Source of the DNA: Thuidium tamariscinum
Taxonomy: Eukaryota > Streptophyta > Bryopsida > Hypnales > Thuidiaceae
NCBI GenBank assembly: GCA_947034885.2
Contig: OX344755.2
Location: 24,621,052 to 24,685,051, forward strand
DNA: 64,000 nucleotides
Direction of reading: 5' to 3'
Below are positions 1 to 12,640 of this stretch, in pieces (positions within the stretch are counted from its first letter, which is position 1; each line of letters starts with the position of its first letter). Under the pieces are notes generated by a model. The model was not told the DNA's origin, did not search any database, and saw nothing but the letters and a program-made list of their open reading frames with translations. The position numbers were made by a program, and so were the translations under genes.

Positions 1-556
1 GTAGGTCCAAGATTGAAAGAAAAACTAAATGGTTAATAACTCTAAGATGGGATTGAAATACAATAATCCCAATGGTGAGATTGTTCTAGAAAGTAAACAT
101 AACCTTGTCCAACAATTTTTTTTGAAAAATTGTGAAAATTGCATTAAAAAATGAATCCTATAAGTTATTTTTTCAAGAAATTGTTTAGATTGCCCGAAAA
201 ACAAGATTGTCCATAACTTTCTCATTATAAGTCCAAATAGAGTGAATCAAAGCTTCACATGTAGGCAAAAATATATTATTTTAGAATAAAAAATTAAAAA
301 ACTAAATTTTGACTTTTTGCAAAAAAAAATTTATGCCCGCCGAATGAAAATTTGGGCTTTTTGTGGTATAACTTTTGCTCCCGGTCACCAATTGAAATAA
401 AAATTACATTCCCATGAAGCTAATCAGTTTTCCTATCTTATGAGAAAGTTTCAAAAAGATTAATTAAAAATTGAGGTCTACGGAACCTGCCCGAACTCCA
501 AATTGTCCCCCGAGGGGACAATGGTCCTTTAGGGGCAATGGTCCTTTAGGGGTTAA
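1..556 (-). mobile_element. piggyBac-like non-autonomous element, cut by window start
   Basis: The right end reads TGGTCCTTTAGGGGTTAA (539-556). The body is the reverse complement of the element at 21486-22394: shared blocks include the pair around GGGGACAATTTGGAGTT, the stretch about light-dependent-looking TAACTTTTGCTCC, and the block ending in TTGGACCTAC. A short CCATTG-CCCCTAAAGGA unit near the end is doubled relative to that copy. No coding capacity is seen. The superfamily is inferred from the TTAA/CCCT ends only. Confidence 0.6.
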
Positions 557-1550
557 AATGGATCATTTACTGTGAGAAAATGAATTGTGGATTACATTGA
601 AGCATGCTAAGACTTTGTTTTCACTAATTGAATGGATGGTTTCAGAGTCCCATTGGGCTCATCCTCAACTATGTGGATAGGTGTCTCTTGATTATATTCA
701 AAATAAGGATTGATTGTTGAACTACCTTCTCTCAAGTGATAAAAAAATCTGAAAAAATTATTTATTCAACCATCCATTTCAGTTTTTGAAAGGGATGCAT
801 TTATAAACAAATTATATCACTTTTGACATGTTGCACTGCTAGTTTTTGAACCAAGCCAGATTTTTTTTCAAATTGTGCATGTATGGGGTTTGCAAGGCCT
901 ACTGATTACCACTATGGGCCCTATGCCAAACTATGTTTGAAAATTCATAACTAATTCAATAATGCTTCAAAAATTATGAAACAACTTGTGTTAGAATCCT
1001 CATCTATTTCTCCTTGACTGAAAAATGAGTTAAAAATATTCCAGTCCAAGGAAATATGTGAAAAGGGGGAACCAGCCCTTAGATGGGCGGTTTCTGAACC
1101 TCTTAGCTTATGGGTGGAAGTCATAAAAATAATTCAAAATCTGGTAATCTGGTAATCTTCCATGTAAGCTTTTGCAAGGGCAGTGCCATTTGAGAGTACT
1201 TGAATTTGCTCCAAACTGCAGAAGAGTCTTTGGTTGTGCATCTAACACAGCAGTTATTTAAAAGTTTGAGCATAGCTGGTCTTAAAAATTAAATTAAAAA
1301 AATTAAAAATTAATTTTAAAAAAATGAGAGTTGGAGCATTGGTCACAAGGAAGTTGGGATTTTGCACGCACAAAAAGGGGGTTGGTCATGTCAGTGGGTT
1401 CACCATTTCAATTGCAAAATTCTGTCATTTCCAAATCCTGTCCGATTTGATTCGTGGCCCCATAATCTCATCTCTGGTATGAACCTCTAGTGCGGTACAA
1501 AAATTCAAATCCAGTTTCACATAAGTTAGAAAGGCCAAGGCGGATCACTT
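557..1550. other. intergenic, with one dispersed repeat
   Basis: No gene is seen. About 840-1110 is a diverged inverted copy of a dispersed repeat also present near 26600-26800 and 41290-41510 (shared features: an AAAATATTTTTCA-like block and TTATGAATTTTCAAA). The rest shows nothing recognisable. Confidence 0.45.
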
Positions 1551-2487
1551 GAGGTGAAGCCACCCATAACCAATCCAACATGCTATTCTAGACAAGATCT
1601 GGTGTAATGCAAGGTAAGCAAATATTTGCAGAGGTACAATGATACAAATGATGGGGATTGCAAAAACTTTGGTAAGCAGGACGTTAAATCTGTCCCATGA
1701 AGTGGGTCCAGTAAGGTAAAATTCATGTTACTTGAGGATAAAAGTAAAAAAGTCCCCTACTTTTGTGCCATATTTTTGGGTATATTGTAAGCTTCCCTAC
1801 CTAATTTGGGGTCTCTCATAATATATAATATAATAAACTCCGATCCACTTGCAAAAAGCAGTCCGGCGTGAATAAAGTGTCTGTTCGTCATGACAATGAG
1901 CCAATGTCCATGTCTCTCATAACATTCAGTAGCAGCCTGTCACACTGCTTCCTAGCGGATGAAATGGTGTGTAATGTTCCACACCATTCGGTAACTAAAG
2001 TTGCAAATTTCAAGAAATGTCAGATGAAATTAGGTGATGGGGACTTCACAAAGGGAAAGGCAGTCCTTCTATGGGTTACAAAATGTTATGCTAATTGCAA
2101 ATATGAATTCAGAATTTGCAAAAAGAAATTTGTGCAAAAAATAAAAAATTTCAGTGTTTATCCTTGGGGAAAATCTAGCTTGTTGGTTTCACTTTGTGGG
2201 GCAGATTTAATATCTTGCCTTTGGCAATATTATCAAGTGAATTGAAATTTTTATGAATTTTGGAAGGTAAAAAGTCAGTGTTAGATCCATAGTCAATCTT
2301 TAAATTCTTCCAATTCTGATCATTCAAGAACTACTTTCCCACTCACTACTTTGGAACATGTGTCATGAAATTATTAGTCCCAATTTTGAAATGAAAAAAA
2401 ACAAAACATTTTAGCCTTGGTTGGAAATAAGTCAATCCAAAGGTTGGTTTTATTGGGCACTAGTTAGGAATGGGTGGCTTCATCTTA
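1551..2487. mobile_element. TIR element, interrupted by a nested MULE-like MITE
   Basis: The left end GAGGTGAAGCCACCCATAAC pairs with a right end that reads in reverse TTAAGATGAAGCCACCCATT. The sequence on both sides of the insertion at 1676-2218 aligns with the uninterrupted copy at about 25993-26403, which gives the order of events: this element first, the MITE second. Non-coding; superfamily unknown. Confidence 0.6.
1676..2218. mobile_element. MULE-like MITE with 9-bp target duplication
   Basis: It is bounded by CTTTGGTAA (1667-1675) and CTTTGGCAA (2219-2227), an 8/9 match. The related uninterrupted locus near 26110 has CTTTGGTTA once at the same place. Terminal inverted repeats begin GCAGGACGTTAAATCTGTCC and, from the other end, GCAAGATATTAAATCTGCCC. 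A nine-base duplication is typical of Mutator-like elements. An open frame of about 125 codons inside has no recognisable product and lacks an ATG start. Relatives are at 17472-17743 and 56365-56564. Confidence 0.75.
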
Positions 2488-5100
2488 ATGGATTCAAAAA
2501 AAAATTCTACAAAACAACGGCAATTAAGAGAATGTGTGTTTTCACATGTATTTTGGTCAACCTTTTTCTAGTAAAGTATACATACATTAAAAATAAGTAT
2601 AAATTGTGTGCAATGAAGGCTAGGAGTTGGAGTTGAGGAAAACACAACTTGGGATGAAAATCCTTGTAGCACCCAATCTAAGGATTGCTTTATATTCAAA
2701 AGCTTGGCCAATTTACTATGTCAAAGCCGAGATCCAAGGCCAAGAATCCTTATTTATAATTGAACGCAACATTGAAATTGGTCCCAACCCCTTCCTCCTT
2801 TACACCTATACAAAATAGTAAAATTAGGTTGCCTTATCCCAAGAAAGTTACTCTACAAGTCATCAAAGTCAACAAATATTTCTACAAATACTTCCATCTG
2901 TACTTATAACTTAGAGGATCATGAGTTCCAACTACATCAATAAATAGTTCAAAAGTAATGCATTCTTATATAGTAACAATGAATATTTATATAGTGTAGA
3001 ATGTTAAGTAATTAGTGAGGAGCAACCTATTTTCACTATTTAGTGTAGAAGCTCGGCTAATTTGGAAGAGTGATTTCTTAAAATTCAAAATAGGCATAAA
3101 TTAATATGGTCCAAGCTTCTTGGATTGGATGCACCAAGAATGAAAGGCCAATTCTTAGCCTAGGGGTCAATGTCAAATTTCACTTTCAATTTTTTTTCCA
3201 TACAATATTCTTTATTTCAACAAACTTGATGTACTAAATTTTGTGCAATTGGACTCAAGGAAATTGGCTTGGGCTCTAGATGTAAAGTGGCCTTAAATTA
3301 GGGTGTAGTGGAGTTTGGTGTTGTGTTTTTCTTATAATATTCCTAGTTAAGCCATCCTCTAACATTCATAGGATTTACTTTTATTATTAATTCTAATATA
3401 GGTGGTCAAAGTAAAATCACATTAATAGCCATTACAGACCCTAGAAGTAGCCTATTGGTCTACCTCATTTTGGATGCTAATATGGCTACTTAAATTTTTT
3501 TTTGAAACACATAGACATAGCTTCTTAATTTTCTAAACAATTCTATTGGCAAACCAAAAGGATTCTTCAAGATGATAGGATAATGAATAAATCTTTTGCC
3601 ATGTGTAGAGGTTGCATGGTGATATTTATTGAATTCATGAAAAAGAATTAGAGGGGGTTTCCGGGTAGAAGAAGCCCATTTTAGCCTTATTCTCTAAACT
3701 ATTCTCAAACTACTGGCTGTTGTTAGGCCAATTGCTAACCAAAATAAATAAATAATTTTTTTGGGGTCCTCAAGTGTGAAAAAAAGTCCAAAATATTTTG
3801 TTTTTTTCAAAAAAAAATTGATGATGTGACACGCTCTTGACCACATTGGATTCCTATTTGTGTAGTCCAAGAACTCACAATCTTCCGTACCCCGAAATCT
3901 CCTCTAATGTGACTTTTCAATTATTTCCAAATCCTTAAGTACCAATTCCACATGCATTGTGTACAATATCTACTACTTTTGGATGTAAGAGAAAAAAATT
4001 GGGACATGAACTAGAGGATTGAATTTGGTAGGTTACCTCATTGCTTCAGTTTTGAAAAACATTATTCAACAAGGTTTTGTTGTCTCTTCTTACTAAAATG
4101 GTCATTGCACAAAATACTTTATTGTTGAAGGTAGAATATTCAACAAGTGAGTGGGGGAAAAAGATATGGCATCATGTAATCAAGGAGAATGGGAGAATAG
4201 CATCTACAATGGAAGAAACATATCTATAGTGAAGTAGAAGGCCATGGCTAATTCAATGAAAGAGATGCAAAGTTGCAATGGTCACATGACCATTTTTTCT
4301 CCTTTTGTATTGAATAAATTAGCTTTCTTTGCATGAATTCCAAAGACATTTTGCTAATATTATTGAATAGTTCTATATTCAACCCAAACTTTAAACTTTA
4401 ACATTCTCCAGTTAAAAACAAAAAATTTATACAAAGTATTGTATTGATGTTGTTGGAAATTTTAATTGAGGTACCCCATTTCAATAACTTTGTTTTGAAT
4501 TTATCTTTATGATTAGGAGTCTTAAAATACTAGCACCAATTAGAGATTTCATGAAACTCAATTCTTTGCCCCAAAATGTAGCACATGACCAAAAGTGTCC
4601 AATGAGGAGTTTCAAGATTAGAGATGAAGAATGCACCTCTCATTTAGGAAATTGATCATCTAACTACCTTGGTGATAGGCCCCATCCTTCCACCCTTCCA
4701 AGTTTAATATAAAAATGAAGTCAAGGAACACACATGTCTTCTATAAATGAATTTTAAAAAAACAATAAGAAAGATGAATACATCCAATCATCCAAGAATT
4801 CGGAGAACTTTGACTCACTACCTTCGTAATAGGACCACGTTTCTTTACGATTAACCTTGACTAATTCTACAAAGGGCAATAAATATCTAATGAATGACTT
4901 TTAAAAAAACTAGAGAACTAAGAAATGTACCTATTTATGAGGAACTTGATATTTTTTTAGCTAACTTTCTACAATGGAAAGAGGCTACTACCTTTATGGC
5001 TTACCTAGATGACATGAGACTTGGAATGTAAGGTAACTCAGCCTATGACAAACAAAACTTTGAAAATACTAGTGATGCTAGTTTTCTAGTCCCCAAAATG
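2488..5100. other. AT-rich intergenic DNA
   Basis: No gene, RNA gene or bounded mobile element was recognised here. The open frames are short and of AT-rich composition unlike the real exons of this window. Confidence 0.6.
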
Positions 5101-5139
5101 CTTGCACATGATGTACATGTGACTTCAATTCTTGTAAAA

Positions 5140-6792
5140 TGTACCGCCCCGAAAGAAGTGGGATCACAATGGACTTGTGCCTGTCGTAGGCTGAGTTACC
5201 TTAGCGTGGAACAGCCCACTCACGTAGAATTTCAAAAGAGTGAAACCACACTGTTGCCGGTTTTGCACCGAAATCTGCAGTTTTTCAAAGTGACAGTTTC
5301 GCAAAGAGGTGGGTGGGTCAGGACGTTCCAGTAAGTTAGTCCGTGCTCTCTCTCACACAGGTCTCCGGTCTCCCCATAAAAAGAACGTTGGTCCGCGTCA
5401 TTCCTTTTTTAAATTGGTTCGGTGGATTTCATGGAGTTTCCACTGTAATTTAAGTTTTTTGTTCCCGCTTGCTTCGGCTTTGTACTGTTCCCAACAGTGC
5501 ATTCCTTCCACTTTGAATCCTCAGTTTCCCAGCTTCCAGCTTCCAGCTTCTAGCTTCCTGTGTGACCTTTGTCCTCTTCCCCCACCGAACTACCTTTCTT
5601 TTCCAGCCTTGAGTGTTTTACTCGGGATCGCCGTTTGTTGGGAGGCATCTTTTGAATCGAAGGGGAAGCTGTAACGGTTGCTTTCCCTCTTCTTCTACTT
5701 CTTCTCGGCATTTTCCTCCATCTCTGTGTTTTTGGAGCTAGTCCTGTTTCCAACGCATTGCAGGTTTGAATCTGGAGTGCTACCAATGGCTTGTTGAACA
5801 TTAGTCCCGTTGGATGTGTGATCCGTTTTGCATCACCTCCAGGAACTGCCCCCGGGTCCTCCTCTTTGGCTGGCGTCCTTGTGGACATGTAGCATTGTGA
5901 GGTCAAGATTTTTGAAAGTAGCGGAGAATAGGGTTTAGGAAGGACAATGGGGGCGGCTACAGAGCTTCACCGGTGTGTTTTCGTCGAAGTGGATCCGAAG
6001 CGGATGGGGATATCGAACTGGGTTTTGTGGAGCTCATGAGCGTCGATCCAGGGGCTTCACTCGGCTAGACCGATCACTACATTTTTCTTCAGGTGAAGTT
6101 AGTGGAAACAGTTTTTGGGAATTTGGGCCGCATTGGAAGGGTCTTCGTTAGATTGTACTACCAGAGAGGATGATCGCATTGCGAATCTTATTTTGGTCGG
6201 CAGTGACGTCTCCTTAAGTTACGGATCTCACTAGATACTCCTGCATTTGGATGGCTTATGGAACCGTGAAACATCCTCTGTGAATAGGGGCACTGGAGAA
6301 ACAGATGCAAATCTATTGAAGAAATACTCTGGACTTTAAATGATAGTTTAGACTTTTTAACGGCTAGTTTATTCTTTTCCGGGTGGGTATGCTTACGAGC
6401 ATCGGGAATTGATGTTTAGCGTAATTCGCGAGGAAGGGGCTGTGTAGGAAATCTATTGCTGACATTTCAAATTGACCCAGGTGTGGAATACATAAAACCA
6501 GAGCAAAATGTGGCGTGCTTTGCATCAGGTGAAATTTCAGTGGATTTTAAAGCTGCATTGACAGGTTACACACTGTAATATCAACGGCTGTGTTTGTTGT
6601 TTTGGCTATCAATAGTTCGATTTCAATTGAGATGTAGGAATCTTTTAGAAATTCAGTTCAGTGTTGCGTGTCTACAACCGTTTCCTCATTATATTTCATC
6701 TCCTGGAATTCAGATCCTCAATAGTTGGTGACTCCACTGGAAATCAGACTGGGTCCAAGTGAAAGAATCTTTCTTTAGAAAGCACAATCAAG
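5140..6792 (+). promoter_or_regulatory. probable promoter and 5' leader of the GSTH gene
   Basis: Base composition rises sharply at about 5,140 and stays high up to the start codon at 6793. A CT-rich stretch with four near-repeats of TTCCAGC lies at about 5528-5560. A TATA-like CCATAAAAAG is at about 5374. No open frame here resembles a known protein. A 5' UTR intron is possible but no boundary can be fixed from sequence alone. Confidence 0.4.
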
Positions 6793-9339
6793 ATGGGGAT
6801 ATGTTTCCCAAAGGCGGCTCGACCGAAATACAAGGATGAGCCTTTGAATCCCAAGCCCTCCGCGGTTGTGCCAACGTCGTCTTCTCCAATTTATTGCGAT
6901 CCGAGTCCGGAAGATTCTGCTCCTCCTGATGCTGCGTATTCGGAAGCTGAAAGTAATCTCCCTAGAGTGCAGTTGATCGGAGACATGCTGTGTCCCTTCA
7001 CACTGCGTGTGCAAATTGCGCTGCAATTCAAGGTGTGCCCTCTTTGTATGTCAAAATTATGAAACGTAATGCCAAGTCTGGTGTTCAATCACTGTCAAAC
7101 TGGTTATTTAGAAAAGGATTATGATCCTTGTCCTCAATCACAGATCACTCATAGATCAATCCTGAGCTCTTCGATCAATCATAGAGCACAGATCTGAACA
7201 TTACTTGGTCTGATGTCTTGAAATACCTGAGTTTTGAGGAAATCTTGTCACTCTTGTTGGTTAGCCATTGCACTTCTTCTCAATATCCTAAACCCTTGAT
7301 CAACCATGGATTTGAATATTGAAAGATTCAATGCAATGACTCGGAATTATGTCTCACAACCTTCCCCAGCCTGCTGGATCTTCTAGGTTCTTTCTCAAAT
7401 TATGACAAGGGTGACATCCCGAGCGTCATTAACCCATTGTTTTTCCATTTCTGTGATGTGCCCAGGGTATCCTCGTGGATCCCACCTGGTTGACTCCTGC
7501 AGATTTGGTGAACCCCAAGTTGGTAAACACCAGCCCAAACGGCAAGTACCCCGTTTTACATTACGGGAACCACAAACTGAGTGGCTCCACCGATGCCATG
7601 CTGGATTACATTGAGGAGACGTTCCAAGACCCGACGCTGATCCCTTCTCCAGTGGAAGATGACGTGATGGAGTGGGTGGCGTTCATTCGCGACGAGCTCA
7701 CTCCCATTGTGGGCCAGCTCTTGTACGACGGCAGTCCTCTCGTGCAACAGGAGCTCCAACCGATGCTGGAGACCACGTTTTCGAAACTCGACAGTGGCAT
7801 ATGGGAACACGGCAAGCAGGGCCGGTTCTTCTTCGGCAACCTGTTCACACTTGTCGATGTCTATCTGATTCCCATCCTTCTCCTCGTCGACGTCGCCAAG
7901 TTCTTCCGTGGTGTTGAAATTGGGATCGTGCACTCCCATTTGCTGGCTTACAGTCGAGCCATGCATTCTTTTCCGAATTACTCCCCGGTGAGGGTGAACA
8001 CGGATTTGCTGAAAGGAGCTGTGGCCAAGACGTTGGTGGAGAGGGCGCCGTCTCCTTTGATTGTCATGACGGTGTTGCAACATAGGAGCATTTTGTGGCA
8101 CTTGGAGAGGCTGGTCAATCTGGCGGATGGGCTGCCGGTCGACAAAGTGGCCATTGAAGACTCGGGGAGAAGGGGAGTGGCGGGGAAGCAGATGCAGCTG
8201 CTGTGGAAAATGTATGGACGGTTGTTGGAACTCATGCAAGAGCATGCACAAATGGAGGAACGAGTCATTTTTCCTGCAATAGACTCCACAGAGGAAGGTA
8301 TGGATTCGATAAATACGGAGTCTCTCTTTTTGGTCTGAATTGATTGGAGCTGCTTCGATGTGTTGCTGATTCGAAGGTCTTAACTTGTGTATTGAATTCT
8401 CCAGGAATGAGCGAACAAGCACTTGCAGATCATGCCCGGGATCTGCCTGTAATGAATGGCATTCGTGAGGACATCAAGGGAGTCATGGCATTGGAGCAGG
8501 GTTGCTCTGACCATCTAGAAGGCCTGCATGCTCTTGCAATCCGGCTTCACTCTCTTCAAGTAAGGATCTGGTCATAATAACCTTCCTCTCTGATTACTTA
8601 CACTAAAGTGTGCAATTATCTCGGTTCAAAACTACTCGGCTACAAATGCACAGTGGGTTGCAACTCTTTCAAATTTCTTCAGATTTTGTGTTTTTCATCC
8701 ATGTCTGTAAATTAAAAGTAACTACTTTCTAGATATTATTACTCAAAGTAAAGGGTGTAGTAGAATCATTGTGGTTTCAAATATACTGGCCTACAAATGA
8801 ATTGTGGGTTGCAAAATCTTCAAATCGTGTAAGAGTACACAGATTTGTGAATTTAAAAAAACAACTCAACTCAAGGATGATAGTATCACCCTTAGTAATT
8901 GCCCAGTTTGGCGTAGTATTCTGCCTTGCGTGAGTTTATTATGTACTCGTTATTTAATAGCGTTCTCATATTCGTATGATTCTTCCAGGAAAATAGCGTG
9001 GAACACTACCATGAGGAAGAGAGGGATCTCTTGCCTCAACTGAATGCAGCTGGTCTGGGGAACAAGAAGCAGGACGAGCTGGTGATTCAAAGCATCGCAG
9101 TGATGGAGGAGACGCACGGGAGGTTGCTGCCGTTTCTTCTTCAAGGATTGGAGGCCCACGAAATCAGCCAGTACATTGGGCTCCTGCAAAGCTCCTTTGA
9201 AGGAGGGAAGAGCCGAGCCTACACGAGGATGTCCTTCTGTTTGAAGAACGCAGACGAAGAATTCAAGGAAGTGTGCAGAGTGGCTCAAGCGAAGATGATT
9301 GAGCTTGCCAACCCTTCCAGCAACAAGGCTGCTGGGTAA
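6793..9339 (+). CDS. GSTH: GST-hemerythrin fusion protein (hemerythrin-class GST)
   Basis: Exons are 6793-7032, 7466-8297, 8405-8559 and 8989-9339. All introns are GT-AG with matching phase and the product is 525 residues. A short N-terminal extension (1-56) is followed by a thioredoxin-fold GST N domain (about 57-133). This carries CPFT at 67-70, so Cys stands where many plant GSTs have Ser, as in lambda and DHAR classes. A helical GST C domain follows (about 140-255). A hemerythrin/HHE four-helix domain (about 283-435) has His286 and His292, the HxxxE pair His340/Glu344, His367, and a second EHYHEEE motif at 414-420: the expected ligands of a non-haem di-iron centre. The likely role is thiol-dependent redox or detoxification chemistry coupled to iron or oxygen binding, which is inference. 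The class is known from Physcomitrium. The protein begins MGIC, but Pro6 breaks the usual N-myristoylation pattern, so a lipid anchor is doubtful. The start is the first ATG of the frame. Confidence 0.9.
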
Positions 9340-10680
9340 CAAGGGAATGGAACGGGCTTCTTCTTCTCAGTTCTCACTTTGCCTTTGCTGTACTATGTAA
9401 AGAGTTGGGTTGGCTTCGAGGTTTGGATGGATATCAACTGTACGATCTGTGACACAAAACAAGCTCCTTGTACCTCGGCACAGTTTTGATATAATGCTGT
9501 TTTCAGCTGGTGGTAATTAGTTGGTGATTTTTCTTCATCCCTCCCCCCATGATGGTGCTTTTGTCCGTCTTTTAAAATATCTTTTTCTCTTTACCTCAGG
9601 TCTGGTCGAGTGTTGTAGTGTGACGGATTTTGAGAACCTCTGTCACCTCTAGTGTACTAATAGGTCCAGGTAAAGGTAGCGTAACTCTTTAAACCTAGTG
9701 AAATTATTATTGATGGCTCTCAAATGGGTTATCAGTCGTATCAGTATGTAGTGTATTTTCCCAATTGCTTGTCTAATTGTGGGTAAAGAGGAAACTCTTG
9801 TTTCTGATCAAATGGCTACCAGTGTTGGTGAGATGCTGAATTGCTGAGTTTACTGTGTTGTGGAGGATTATCTGCCTGGAATCCAGGCATTGTAGGTAAT
9901 TGGGCTCCATTATCATTGACCTGAAGAGAGGCCGCGCTTGAATGCATAAGGTAACGGTCTCAAAAAATTCTGAAAAGACATGGAGGGGCTTTCAGACTGG
10001 TCAATAGAGGTACTCTTTAAGTGTTTTCTGAGTTTCATGCGGAGTTTCCCTCCAAGCACAGGCTTTGTGCAGACATAAGTTATACGGTGATGAGTTTAGA
10101 ATCTCATACCCACTTGGATGTCCTTGAAAGGAGCGTTTTCCAGTGATTTTTGGAAGATGCACTGAGCTCTGGAAAGTCCTTCGGAGTCTAGGACGGAGCC
10201 CTTGACCGACTCTGGAGTCAAACCTTTATGTAGCCTCATTTTTCTCTGCTACAGTATGTATGGGTGGTTTTTAAAATTTTAGATTTTTCAGAGATGAAAT
10301 CACATGTCTAATGTGTGTCGCAAAATTTCAGATTTGATTGTGGAAATTTTAAAATTTCTATGAATTTTCATGAAGGACAAGTGATGAAAATGGTTCATGT
10401 AATTCTGAATTTCATCATTTTAGCTTCAGCAAGAAGTAGATTACAGAATGGAACAACTTTTTTTGTGTCTCCCTATACAGATCCTCAACTTCAAACTTCA
10501 TGAAAATGCATGCTTTTAAGTAGGATAGAATCTACACATCAGAAATTTGTCTTACTAGTTTTACTCATGAGCGAAAGAAGTGATTTTGATTGCCAAATCC
10601 ATGTTTTAAGGGAAAAAGAAGCCCACAATATCAAAGTGCCACTTTTTTGATCAACTACGTATTAAAAAAACAATTAACAA
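9340..10680. other. 3' region of GSTH and intergenic DNA
   Basis: The first few hundred bases are probably 3' UTR and terminator of GSTH; no clear AATAAA signal was found. Nothing else is recognisable. Confidence 0.4.
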
Positions 10681-10725
10681 AACCCTAAAAGCCTAAACCT
10701 TAAAAACCCTAAAACCCTTAAACTC
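10681..10725. repeat. degenerate telomere-like AAACCCT run
   Basis: Several imperfect copies of the plant telomere unit (AACCCTAAAA, CCTAAACC, AAACCCTAAAACCCTTAAA) occur in about 45 bases. It may be a telobox-type promoter element, a relic interstitial telomeric tract or chance. No divergent gene starts next to it. Confidence 0.4.
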
Positions 10726-12640
10726 CAAAATGCAAACATAAAAATTTCGTTTAGGAATACGTAGTTGCAAAATGCTTGCAGACAGAAAGCGTTGTCATCC
10801 GCCCCTCTTTCCGGGGTTACAGTACGCCTTCAGTCAAATACAGAATCTGGAAGATTCCTGTCAAAGATATGACTCTGCTTCGAAAGGGTGTCGCGTTGCC
10901 TGCAAAGATCATTATGATACTGTCTAGAATTGGGCATTTGAAGCCATCAATACAAATTTGTGGACTCCAGTCAAGACACACACTGCTTGTACAGTACAGT
11001 GCTTTCCGAGCTTCAGTTTGCCCTGCCACGATCGATATGAATTCATCAATGCCAATTTGTTGTAAGCTGTCGAAAGTTCTATCGAACTTCCAGAAAATTA
11101 ATGTTTTTTTACAGACATTGCTAGAATTGGCAGACGATCGGTCTCAACCAATTCGAATCTGGAAAGTGCAAATAAACACCCTGATCGTCAGGGTGGTCTA
11201 CTGTAGAGCCTTACCACCTGGTGTATTCTTCACTGATTCTGACAGCGGAAGTGTTAAATAACTGTTGCCGGGGTCGGCACTCGGCAGTGCGCTGAAGAGA
11301 ATCGAACTTATAAGTTCAGTACCATGATGGCCGACTAGTCAGAGTTGACATTGCTGACAACATATACAACAACGGGTTTTTAATATCACCTTCGAATATC
11401 GAATCCTCTTATTCTTTAATTAATTTCACCAAGCGGCAGGGAACTCAAGTGGCAATCCAAAGTCTCCCAGAGTCCCAGAGCCCCAGAGCCTGCCTGCTAT
11501 GAGTGCTGTCACCCCCCCACGCCGACATTCGAAGTACTGAATAACAGCAGACTGACCTACGTTTATATTCAAGAGGACCAGGAATTGGAAGTCACGGACT
11601 CTTTTAGAGATGAATATTTACGACAATTGCATCCAGTTCCGATCAGCTCCGTCACTACAGTAGATACTCAAGCCACGAATCTGCTCTCCATTAATTGCAC
11701 AGGCGAGTCATGCGCGCAGACAGGGGGAAGTGAGACGAAGGGATTTCATATAGAACTAAAATTTCCTCTGGGATAACAGGGAAATATGTGAATTTCCCGT
11801 GTGATGATAGTCAGTGGAATCTGTACAAACCCCCCTGCGGACTCACTTGCAAGTCCCCTTGCGAGTCAATAAAAAAGTTTGCCAGATCCTCCGTGAGGTC
11901 GAAGATCGAAGAAATGCTGAGTTGAACAGTCAAGTGAGGAAGTGAAATCATTTTCATGTGTGAGAGGCCCAACAACTGTGATCAACTTGCTAGTTGGGAA
12001 GACTCTTTTCTGCATGATTCGAGAAACCAAGGTTTTGCGTCTGCAGACACTCGGAGAATAGTGTCACTTTTCACCAAGCGCTGTAGTGAAAAACGTGGAA
12101 GGTGAAGGCAGTGGGGAGGCGCCGATTGTGGTGAGATTGGACACAGTATTACTCAGTTCAAACTCCTCACACCTGTAGCTGAGGAGAAGCGACACCTTTG
12201 CTTCCCAGGAAGAAACCCAGCATAAGGGTATCGATCACTAGGAAATTTCAAACATCGATTCTATCACTACGCACAGGCAAAAGAGTTTGGAATTGTTGCT
12301 TTGGGTTATATATGCAGATTCGCCTGGAAACAAAAGCCATGTGGAAAGGTCATAATCTATTGGAATATTACTATCGCTATTGTTATGTGCAAATGTGCAA
12401 AATGAAGGAATTCAGCATGAAATACTTCACAAAACTCTAAAGAAAACGCAATTCATTCTCACAATGTCTACGACATTTATCCTTAAAATCCAGGGTTTGC
12501 GGATGACAAATTTGGGGATCAGATTGACAAAATTGGTGTGGGAAAATTTGATCTCTCACCACAATCAGTGAAGACTGAAGAGTATTGCATCTGTATGGTC
12601 AATGAATAATTGAAATGGAAACAAAGTTTAATTCCTCCAC
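10726..12640. other. unassigned mixed-composition segment
   Basis: Composition is higher in GC than the flanks, as in old coding or element sequence. The longest frame (10776-11261, +) does not resemble any family I know. No splice-consistent gene could be built. A dead gene or unknown transposon is possible. Confidence 0.3.

Noticed and set aside
1868-2245. 125-codon plus-strand frame with many Cys and Lys
   Set aside because: It lies inside the nested MITE, crosses its right end and starts without an ATG; no sign of coding.
7556-8422. 288-codon minus-strand frame opposite GSTH exon 2
   Set aside because: It is a shadow of the GC-rich exon; the plus strand has the domains, ligands and splice sites.
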